From: Tetrahymena thermophila SB210
Taxonomy: Eukaryota; Ciliophora; Oligohymenophorea; Hymenostomatida; Tetrahymenidae
Direction of reading: 5' to 3'
DNA length: 64,000 nt
Assembly: GCF_000189635.1 (NCBI RefSeq)
Contig: NW_002476559.1
Coordinates: 62,001-126,000 of the forward strand
The position numbers were made by a program, and so were the translations under genes. Below, piece by piece: positions 54,509 through 64,000 of the stretch. The notes under the pieces are model-generated. The model did no database searches and had not been told where the DNA came from. It saw nothing but the letters and a program-made list of their open reading frames with translations. Each line of letters starts with the position of its first letter. Positions within the stretch are counted from its first letter, which is position 1.

Positions 54509-56212
54509 GTGAGCGTGTGAGTGAGAGAGTGAATCAATCAATCAACAGCAAACTTAAATACTAAATAAACAAATATATTTATAAGATAGACTCAAAAATA
54601 TACTAATTAAATTTATAGATCCCTTCTTAAACTAACTCATTTTTTATATCCATCTAACTCTTATTTGATTGATTGATCGATTCAGAGTTAACAAAAAATA
54701 ATAAGCTAAGATTATTTTTAAAAATTAATTACCTCCCAATCAAGCAAGTAAACTAAATAAATAAATAAAGATAACTAACGAACATGATTAATTGAATAAA
54801 TAATAAATATATAATAATAACTCGCTTCTCTTTACAATCTTAATTTACTCAATTTTTTAATTAATAACTCACTTAATTACTTATTTATCATCAAATTAGC
54901 TCGAACAACATAGATTTTAGTGAATAAATTTGATTCTTCTTAATAATTGATTAGATAAAAAGATTTAATCTAAGAAAACGGAGTTTTTATTGAAAAAAAA
55001 CTAAACAATTTTATAATTGAAAGAACGAACTATAAAAAAAGAAATAAAATACATAATAATCATCATATAAATAATGACTAATATTCTAATTGAAAGCTAA
55101 CTTACTCTTTTCTTATTGACTTTTCTACCTTTCTCTATACCTAACTTCATACGAATATACATACATACAAATAAACGCACTCAATCATCATTTGATATAC
55201 TGATACATTTTTGATTAAATACAAGGGAATGAATATACATGAATGTATCTTTAACTATTTTAAATTAAAAAAAATATTAATTTTGTAAATTATTATTGTG
55301 TTTTCAATTCATAATTTTATATAAAAACGTAGAATTTTTTTAATAATTTACTTCGATTATTTTATACTTTAACTTAATTTGTTTGATAAATAAATACTCT
55401 ATAGTTTCTCTTACTTTAAATAACAATGATTGCTTTTATTAATAAAGAAAATATTAACGATTGATAAAAAAAATGTTACTGTAAAAAAATCAATAAATAA
55501 GTTGAGTTTAAAATGTGTTTGCTTTATTTGAAAGAAGTATAAATTAAATAAATAAAATCCTGATTTTGAAATGTGGAGGGAGGAAGGAAAAATAAATAAA
55601 TAAATAAAATACAATTTTTAAAGCAGTTTTAATCAGAACGAAGTAAAAAGAAAGGATGTGCAAGGAGTTTACTTTAAATTCAATTTAATTAACTAAATTG
55701 AGAAGTGATTTAGACTCTTTATAATTTTGATTAGAAATTAATAAGAAACAATAAGAAAAAGTTAATTTGTTTTTTGCCTTTCAAAATTATTTAGATTACT
55801 CTTTCTTGCTCATGGAGAAATCAATTTCTTTTACAATTATTAGCTAATTAAAATTTTCTTTTTTATTTTAGTATTTAAGGATGTCATTAGATTTTACTTG
55901 GTTAGTTAGTTATAATGCAAATTTTTATTCGAGTAATTTATTTAAATAAAGCTTAAGCAGTTCAGCATTCAACTGCATTTATTGATTTGAAATGATAGTC
56001 TTAAAAAAACTAAATTTCAAACTAAATCGATAAATTTTGATTCAAATAGCCTTGAAAAAACTAAATATTTGACTTACTATTTGCAAGACCTTCTATAAAA
56101 ACCTTTTTACAATCAAAATAAATTTAATAAATATTTGTTAAAACTTGCATTTTTATATTGATTATACTTCAATTTTTAAGCTGTTTTAAATCTCCACTAA
56201 TTTTTCTTTTTC
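54509..56212. other. Intergenic region between regulator gene and P-loop kinase gene
   Basis: About 1.7 kb, A+T-rich, with direct repeats of GAGTGAG and AATCAATCAATC type just after the stop (54504-54545) and AATAAATAAATA runs near 55590. No reading frame has family features on either strand. Confidence 0.6.
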
Positions 56213-56878
56213 ATGGCAGATCAGACTTAAAAAATAATATCAACAATTTTGAACAAGTACAAAGAGTTTTAAGAATAAAATTCTACAGACCCTGAAAAGT
56301 AATTTTTTATTGGAATAGCAGGTATTCCTGGAGGTGGTAAGAGTACTCTTACTTAAAAAATAGTAAATTAAATAGGCTCTAATGTTTGTTAGATTGTTCC
56401 AATGGACGGGTATCATTTGTATTTAAAAGAACTCAGTCCTGAGCAGCTTGCAAGAAGAGGAGCTCCAGATACATTCAATTAAATTAAGTTTAAAAATGAT
56501 CTTATGAGATTAAAATAAGAAAGAGAAGGGCATTTTCCGTCTTTTGATCACGCAGTCAAAGACCCAATAGAAAATGACATAAAAATTACTAAAAATATGA
56601 AAGTAGTTATCGTTGAGGGACTTTATTTGTTCATGAAAGAATGGGATTTAATAAATCTGTTTGACATGAAGATTTTTATTAAATGTAATTAGGATGAGGC
56701 GGACTAGAGAGTAGCTAATAGACATTTTTAGGCAGGAATATGCTCAACAATAGAAGCAGCTATTCTCTAAGCTAAAAATAATGACAGAGTTAATGCTAAT
56801 TATATATTAAATAATAGCTTAATCGACACTGAAACATACATTTTTGATACTTCATCAACATAAAATGAAAATTAATGA
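56213..56878 (+). CDS. P-loop kinase, uridine-kinase/phosphoribulokinase type, 221 aa
   Basis: A single uninterrupted exon of 666 nt. Walker A is GIAGIPGGGKSTLTQ (about residues 34-48). MDGYHLYLKELSPEQLARRG and APDTFN match the substrate loop of the uridine-kinase-like branch that includes bacterial YggC-type and yeast Yfh7-type kinases. The strand KVVIVEGLYLF carries the Walker-B-like acidic position, and DEADQRVANRHFQAGI is the lid/Arg region. The C-terminus (SLIDTETYIFDTSS) is also typical. It should transfer phosphate from ATP to a small metabolite; this branch includes enzymes of unsettled substrate, so uridine should not be assumed. No targeting sequence is evident. It is the only intron-free gene found in the window. 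Confidence 0.92.
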
Positions 56879-58008
56879 ATGAATCAAAGGATGAGTGAGT
56901 AGCTAAGCTTGTTAAAAAAATAAATAAAAATAAATGTATAAATGACACAATAAAAACAAAAAGTGAAGATTAGTTATTTGTAAAAAAATACACAAAACCA
57001 AATCAATTAATTTGTTCGAGTAACAGCTTATATTTTTAAAATAATATAAGAAAGTATTTTCTCACTTTCTTTCTATGTATTTATATATATATATGTATGT
57101 ATCCATCTATCTGTCTATTCTACATTGAAGATTTGTTTGATTATTAATTTACTTATTTAATTATTAAATAATACACACTAATCTAATTACATAATGAAGC
57201 ATTAGTAACATTTGTTTATTTGTAAGTAATTTTTTTATATGCATATTTAATATTTGATGTAGAGTAACAATTTATATTGCCTTCATAAGAAATATCTAAT
57301 TTATTCAAGTTACCTTTAGATTTATTTTAATATTTACTTTTTTATAATTTCATCAATTTGTTTTTAATAGCTTTTTTCTAATTTATGAATTTTCTATTTT
57401 TATACATTATTTTTCATCGCTGAAAAATATCTATCTATCTATCTCAAACTAAATAGTTTATTCTAGTTTTATTTCAAGCATCATTATAAATTTAATTCAA
57501 GTAAAGCAATAACTTTTTTTAAATTATCCAAAAAAATGCATAATGAACTTATTTAAATTAAATAAATGTTATTATTCAAGTAAATATTCGATTTATGCTA
57601 CTTAACTTTTTAAAAAAAGAATATAACCAATTTAAAATGAAAAAGCTATTAATAGAAAAGTTTATAAAATTTTAGACCATTAAAATCATATAAAAATAGG
57701 ATTGTTAGAACTAGTAAATAAATGAAAATCAAAAGAATAATTACAACTATCAAACAAATTTCTTTTAAATGTTGCCATTTTTTAGTAAATAAAAATATAT
57801 GATTTTTTTAAATTAAATTAAAGTATTAATTAATGATGAAATTAAATGATGTTTTTATTTTATTTTTCTATTTAGTTGCTTCTCTGATATTTTCTTTTTA
57901 TTAATTTGTGGTAAGTAGAATTAATAAAAGAAGGAATTTAATTAAATTTTTAATTAATTTTTGTATTCACACATTAAACAAAAATAATTATTTCACACAT
58001 AAATACTA
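56879..58008. other. Intergenic region between kinase gene and the low-complexity gene
   Basis: About 1.1 kb of A+T-rich sequence with short tandem runs: a TA/TG run near 57084-57100 followed by ATCTATCT types, and TATC repeats at 57429-57444. A short hydrophobic reading starting at 57833 (MMKLNDVFILFFYL..) precedes a GT donor, but no frame links it to the next exon, so it is not called. Confidence 0.55.
57429..57444. repeat. TATC microsatellite
   Basis: About four TATC tetranucleotides in intergenic DNA between two plus-strand genes. A related GATA run occurs at about 60497-60513. Confidence 0.6.
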
Positions 58009-60498
58009 ATGAAGAGCTAGGTCAAAAAGGCAAAAAAGCTTTAGAAAAGATGTGAAAATATAAATAAACTCTTTTAAGATGTAGAAATCAAGTATAATTA
58101 TTGCAATTTAAAAGCTTATGCAAGAAAAATGCTACAGCCAATGCTAAATTAGCAAGTAAATATTATTACACCTTATCATCATCATCTTGCAAATTAATTA
58201 TTTCTACTATTTAAATTCTATATAAACATTTACTAATACATTTCGTTTTGCAAATCTTAAAAGTAAGAGTTTGTTAAGCAAAAACATCAAAGAGTTTATG
58301 GAGCTACTAAAATTATAAATCTTCCTTGGTAAACACAAGAATTATCTAACGAGGATTCTAATTCAGCCAGTTTAGAAAACTCTTTTTCAAACTAGCAAGA
58401 ATAGCAAATTGATGATACAAAATAAGTAGAGTTTAAATTTTGAAAATACAGCCGTCTTTATTATTCATTTATAAATTTAAATTAGAAAATTAAGAGGGCT
58501 TTCAAAAAAAGATTGAATTATTCTCTTAATGAAGTTATTTAAAAGGAAGAGATTCTTCAAAGCTAGAAGCAATAAATGTAATTTAGAATTATTATTAGTC
58601 TTGTTCAGATATATATTTTATGTATGCATTATTCAAAGATAAATAGATGAATAATTTGAAGAAGAAGAGGAAGATTTTAAAACAAATCTACTTGAAGAGT
58701 GCAGTGGATGTTCTATGAAGCAATCAACCAAAGAAGTTTAATAGAAGGTTACCTTTTATGAAAAGAATGTCAAAAAAGACTTAAAGACACTTCCGAAGCT
58801 GTAACTATTAATTTTTTTTGAATAATTTATTAGAAATCATATAATTTTGATATATTGAGTTAAACTACAAACTATACAGCTAACTAAAATAAAAATAAGA
58901 AAGATGAGTGCATTAATATCCTTTATTAATATTAAAAAATATTCTATTTAATTTTAGGATTGAAGAGAATCTATTAGTTTAAAGGATTACATCTCTAAAT
59001 CTTTTAACTTAAGAACTGAAAAAAGCCAGAGGAGAAAGTTAGTAAAGAATATAAAGATATTTAATAGAAGACTACATAGACTACTTAAAGAGAAAATAGG
59101 ATGAGGATTAAGAAAATAGCTTTGGCATCACTAATAACTAAACAATTGAAAATACAAAATAATAAACTCAATATTAAAGAATTTTACCAGAAATTTTCAA
59201 ATAGAAAGAAAGCCCTTAAAAATCAAATAAACCATCCACTTCAAATAAAAGTACAAAGAATAAAAAACACTTTATTGATGTTGATAATGAAGATAATCCT
59301 TTTTAAGAATATTTTTTATCTAAAATCCCTAAATAGCAATCTTAAAATTCTAAATATAACTCAAACATAAAAAACAAAGAAGCTGATGAAAATCCTTAAG
59401 ACTTTCATAAAAAAACTAATAAAACTTAGTAAGAAGAAAATTAAAATACAGCCAATAATGACAAAGATGAAACAACTGTCATTTCTCATAAAGCAAGCTA
59501 TCATCATCATCAACACCAACAATAACAACAATAATAATAACTTTAACAGCAACAATAGTAAAACAATAGTATAGAAATATATGGATTGAATCAAAATAAT
59601 AGTGATATCTAAAATTAGAAGTTTGAAATTTATAAAAAATAATATGAAAATGATCCTTAATAAAGCTAATAAAAAAGGGTTTTTAATTTTGATCGCATGA
59701 ATTAAATTTTTTAGCTAAAAAGAGTGATTAATCCAATAAAATTTAACTCAAAAGCTGCGGATGCTGAAAAAAATAAGCAAGAATTGTCATTAATCAATTA
59801 AAAATATAAATAAGATGCTAAGTTATACCAGTAAAAGTCTTTGTCTCATAACAGTTCTTAATAAAATTTACTTGTTGGGAGCACAGCAAATAACTCATAT
59901 ATTTCAAATTTAAGTAGAGATCAAATCAAATCCAATAGCAACTCTTACAATTCAAATAGCCAATTTTTATGGTCGAAAAGGAGGGATTTTGTTGATTCAA
60001 AAGGAGGAGCTTTTGGATTGCTTAATTAATCAGCATTAAATTTGAATAAATCAAGCATAATTTAAAAGAAATTTAACTTGCCTAAAGAGTTTCCTGTGCC
60101 AGACTTTGTCAAAAAAATAAAAAATTTGATAATAGAGGTGGAATAATTAGGAGATAACCCATTAACAGGTGACTAAACAATTGAATTAGCAAATATTCTC
60201 TCTCTTATTTCTATGCAAAAAGAAGCAATTAATTGTACTGGAAAAACGGTAACAGATTATTAATTTAATATGCAGAAAGAGCACTTTATAGTCCCTCAAA
60301 AATCAAGAGGTAAACAGATATTATAATCTATTTTTCATATTTATGTATTTTATTAATAAAGAAAATCAACTAAATGTAAACTCAAACTCTTCTCCTGTAT
60401 ATGGGTCAATAGCTATGCTCGATAAAATATATTAAATAAATCTTCCTAGTATTTACATTCTTCAAGGACCTGGAAAGGATTTAGACAAAATCAAATGA
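58009..60498 (+). CDS. Low-complexity Gln/Asn/Ser-rich protein of unknown function, 683 aa
   Basis: Six exons (58009-58155, 58264-58425, 58486-58577, 58639-58800, 58958-60309, 60362-60498) sum to 2052 nt. The N-terminus is basic and probably helical (MKSQVKKAKKLQKRCENINK). An acidic run (DEQFEEEEEDF) is followed by a short Cys pair (EECSGC). The long fifth exon holds a helical charged segment (LTQELKKARGESQQRIQRYL), Lys/Asn/Ser-rich sequence, a His/Gln tract (HHHQHQQQ) near residue 380, and a more conserved-looking C-terminus (FPVPDFVKKIKNLIIEVEQL and SPVYGSIAMLDKIYQINLP). No family was recognised. Splice phases agree across all five introns, which is the main support that it is one gene. No membrane segment or signal peptide was seen. 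A cytoskeletal or scaffold role is possible but unsupported. Confidence 0.7.
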
Positions 60499-61483
60499 TT
60501 GATAGATAGATAGATAAATACCTTTTTAAAGGTTTAACAAAATATTGAAGTTTTTTATTTGAAAAACTCATTAAAAAAAATGTTTTTTACATTTAATTTA
60601 AGCCATTTCATTATAAAATTTGATAAAAAAGGATAAAATATATAATGATAAATTATAATTTCTATTTTCATGCATATTTATTTATTTATGGCTTTATTAG
60701 TATTATAAATAATTTTTTTTGTTTTTTATACAATACAAAAAAATACAACAGAGAACTTCATACAAAAACTAAGAGGAAGTTAAATAAAGTTATTATATTA
60801 TTTTCTTTATTTTCTCTTTGCTAATCTTAAACCAATATCAAAATGAAATATAATAAATATTTAATGATAAATAAACAAGATCCATTCATATATTAAATTG
60901 ATATAATCGCTAGAATAAATACTTTTAAACTTAATTTAATTTAGATGTGGTAAAATTATTGTTAATTTTGATAAAATTTATTTCAGAACTTTTATTTTTC
61001 AATCCAAAAGTTTTATTTCAGTTTTAAATAAAAAAAAATGCTTAAATTTTATATTTAAATATTAATTTTAAGAATTTATTTTTGTTAAATAAATAATCGT
61101 TGTTGCAATCTAATCTTTACGTGTTAATCCTAAATAAAATATAATGTAAAGTTTATGTTTCATTTTATAAAATTGGAAATATGTACGAACAAATTTGCTT
61201 TTTAAATGGATTCAAAAGAATTTATTAATAATAAAATTCTAATAATTTTAATTCATTAAAATAAAATATTCCAAAAATAAATTAAAATAATTAATATCTC
61301 TATTTTAGTTAATTAATTCTATGCTTTACTAGAATACCAATTAATGTAGATGAAAATAGAAATTATTATAGTTTAAAACAATTACTTAATTTATTTTTTT
61401 ATTTATAATAATAAAATACTAATAGGAAATTTATTTGAGTAATTTATAATTTTTTTTAATTTTTAATAAATTAATAATTAAAT
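60499..61483. other. Convergent intergenic region before the SLC44-like gene
   Basis: About 1 kb of A+T-rich DNA between two stop codons, beginning with a short GATA tandem run (about 60497-60513). No gene was seen. Confidence 0.6.
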
Positions 61484-63887
61484 TCAACTCATGTATTCGT
61501 TTTCAAATTCTTGTAAAGTCTAAGGACATGATTGAGGTCTTCCTCTATTAATTTCTTTATCAGAGCAAAGGCACATTAAAAGGGTATCTGCAGCCATACC
61601 GTAGATACTCATAAAAACTGAAGAAATGCAGAAGGCAATAACGACAAAAAGCTGTTCAATTAAATAATATAAATTAGAATTTTAATAAAAACATGTTATT
61701 AAATCATTTACGAAAGTTGGGACACCAGCTGAGTAAATTTTTTCACTGTAAGTTGTCATATTTGTTATAATCAAATATCCCATCATTGCAGAAAAGAAAG
61801 TAATAAAGAATTTACCAAAGAAGACAAAAATTCTACCAATACCTTTTTATTTAAAAAAAAATATGAGTTTATGAAAAGCAAAAAATAAAATAATACCTTA
61901 AGTGATACTGAACTATGCAGCATTTCTTGAAATAAGGAAGAATGCATCTTTTGCTGATGTGCAAAAACTATTACCTGCTAAACCAATCATAATATAAGCA
62001 TTTGTATTGATAAATCTTATAAAGTTTTCGAAGCATTTTAAGCAGCATAAACAGCATTTGATACAGCAATTAGCAGCAGGGTTATTATTTAAATTTTTCT
62101 TAGCCTAATTATAGAAAAGCTCAACCAAAAATCTAATCAACATTACTATACTTAAAACCATACTTCCTAAACAGACAGACCCTATTAATTTATATTAAAT
62201 AAATTCAATTTTTAATTTAACTTATTTGTAATAATCATTAAAAAACAAACAATCAATCACCCATTCAATAAAATCTTCATAATTTGATCATTTTTATTAA
62301 TTTTTATATTTAAAATTGTTTACCAATATGTAAAGTGAAGGCTCTAACAATAGACTTTGAAACAGGATTATGTAACTAAGCATTAGGTCTATGAGAGAAA
62401 TACCAAAAAGCTGCACAACTTGCAATGATAAGTTGGCTCATACCAATAAAGAATTCAACATTCCAAAAAAGTCCGAAAAGGTAATAAACAAGTGTTCTTT
62501 TAACTCCTACATCCCATTCAACTGATCCAAAGGGAGAGTTTGATTGTTATTTGATTTAACCAGATGAGTAAATGTATAAAGAAATAATAATCCAGAAAAC
62601 GAAAAAGCCGCAAATCAAGACAAACATGATTACAGGAACAATAAATGATTGCCATACCTATCAATTTCATTTTTGATAAAGATAAAAATGAGGATGAAAT
62701 AAAAATATTATTTTAGTTACATCTCTAGTAAAGTCTGAGGCAGCTTTCATTATTGCAACAGCTCTTTTAATTTTATTGAAGAAACATATGAAAAGCAAAA
62801 GTGAAATAGCTGCTAATACCAAAAGACAATATCCAAGAGCCTCAAGAGCTTGTTAATTTTAGAATTCGCTAGGAACATTTTCGTAACTTTTGTTGTAGGA
62901 TTTGTACAAACAAAGACATCCTAAAGTAATCAAAAGGATAAAGTAGCCAGCTATCATAGACCATGTAATGAATCCAGCACATGTTCTCATCAATATCAAG
63001 AATATGAATCTAATAAAGAAAATAAATATGATAAATAAGTGAATAGAATATTGAGATTCTAATGAGATATCTCTTTTATTTTTCTAGTTAATTAGAGACA
63101 AGAAATTTATCAAACTAAAGAAGAAAAATAATCTAAAAATGAATGCAAAAATGTATGTATCTATTGCTTATTTACGAAACACCAAAGGCGATAAATGCTA
63201 CACCTAGAGAAACAGGCCAAGTTGTTCTAATATCACTCATCCATTCTTCAAGAGAGCCTATATCGACTTAGCTTTTAATAGACTTCTGTAATTCGCTATC
63301 AGTAGGAATGCAAACAGTAACAACTATTAAATATTAATAAATAAAATGTTTACTTTTCTCAAATAAATAATGAAAAATGATAAATAAAATAATATTCTTT
63401 AAATTACATGAGGTAGAAGGATAGATTTACAACTAATCGCAATTCTTTACTACTTGATTTGTTAAACACTCAACTGATACTGTTCCTTATTTTGGGCACG
63501 ATTTAATGCAAGCATAAATTTGATTAGATATAGAATTTGATCCTTCCTTACTGAAGAACATATAAGGATAATCTGAAGCGCTGGAATATCCACATTAATT
63601 TCCTATAAGAAATAAAATAAACTTAATAAAATAATTCATAATATTTATGAGTTTAAAATAGTGGTACCACTAGAGTCGAAAGGAGTTGCTAATCTTCTGG
63701 GATCTCCATTCTTTACAGCTACTCCTGCAATGATGAATAAACCTACCCAGAAAAGAACAAACAATATAAAGAAAAATATATCTCTGCAACCTCTGTCTTC
63801 AAGAGGTCCATAAGCAATATTGGGATTTAATGGCTCTCCCTTATATTCTTCCTCTTACTTTTAATTATTTAATAGTTTCTATGACAT
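61484..63887 (-). CDS. Choline-transporter-like membrane protein (SLC44/CTL family)
   Basis: The start ATG at 63887 opens MSQKLLNNQKQEEEYKG, then [20 protein letters not shown], the family's N-terminal signature of cytosolic head, RxCRD-type motif and first helix. [20 protein letters not shown] and the Cys-rich exoplasmic loop (ACIKSCP, VECLT, NCD) follow. Later exons give multiple helices ([35 protein letters not shown]) and the C-terminal hallmark [20 protein letters not shown] with [13 protein letters not shown]. The protein ends ..[12 protein letters not shown] at the TGA on 61484-61486. Several short introns interrupt it; I did not sum every exon. Members move choline or related amines across plasma or organelle membranes; ciliates carry many copies, and the true substrate here is unknown. 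It is the last gene in the window and is complete at both ends. Confidence 0.9.
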
Positions 63888-64000
63888 TTTGTATTTTTAA
63901 TTTGTGACTATTATTTAATTTGATAAATTTATTCACTTAGAATTAAATTCTGCAAAAGCAGTGAGATGATATCTAATTTATCTATTTAAATTGTGTTTTG
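63888..64000. other. Upstream flank of the SLC44-like gene
   Basis: Only 113 bp remain before the window edge. It is A+T-rich with no distinct motif and should contain part of the promoter. Confidence 0.5.

Noticed and set aside
57833..57912. Signal-peptide-like exon (MMKLNDVFILFFYL..) as the start of the 58-kb gene
   Set aside because: No splice joins it in frame to the next exon, whose own ATG at 58009 begins a basic helix; left uncalled.
1..64000. tRNA, rRNA, snRNA or transposase genes
   Set aside because: I looked for G/C-richer structured patches and for transposase or reverse-transcriptase motifs on both strands and found none that I could support by eye.

Overview
The window is ciliate macronuclear DNA, most like Tetrahymena. 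It is extremely A+T-rich. Long coding frames run only when TAA and TAG are read as Gln and TGA alone as stop, and genes are split by short A+T-rich GT..AG introns. No rRNA, tRNA, CRISPR array, bacterial operon or complete transposon was recognised. A standard-code ORF search gives only fragments, so every gene here was rebuilt by reading TAA/TAG as Gln and joining exons by splice phase. For nine of the twelve genes the exon lengths sum to a whole number of codons ending in TGA.

Layout. 1-4458 (-): a large Asn/Gln-rich BTB-domain gene that runs off the left edge. 5080-14433 (-): gene A, about 2790 aa, an N-terminal module, many leucine-rich repeats (LRRs) and a C-terminal multi-pass membrane module. 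15794-17597 (+): an MFS sugar transporter, 524 aa. 18619-22242 and 22827-26305 (-): two tandem cyclic-nucleotide-binding cation-channel genes (1056 and 1073 aa), C and D. 27676-37078 (-): gene B, about 2857 aa, a paralogue of A. 38127-39035 (+): a histidine phosphatase, 255 aa. About 39926-42745 (-): a coiled-coil/GAF protein. 45910-54508 (+): a 1375-aa Gln/Ala-rich regulator-like protein in 12 exons. 56213-56878 (+): an uninterrupted P-loop (uridine-kinase-like) kinase. 58009-60498 (+): a 683-aa low-complexity protein. 61484-63887 (-): a choline-transporter-like (SLC44) membrane protein.

The centre (5-37 kb) is a membrane-protein neighbourhood. Two giant LRR-membrane paralogues flank two channel paralogues and a sugar transporter, and all but the transporter lie on the minus strand. 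Each paralogous pair keeps introns at matching positions and phases, which argues for local duplication followed by divergence. The strongest candidate for an undescribed system is the A/B architecture: LRRs fused to a membrane module that I cannot assign to any family. Both channels also lack the canonical potassium-selectivity signature in the pore. That the five genes work together is inference from proximity only.
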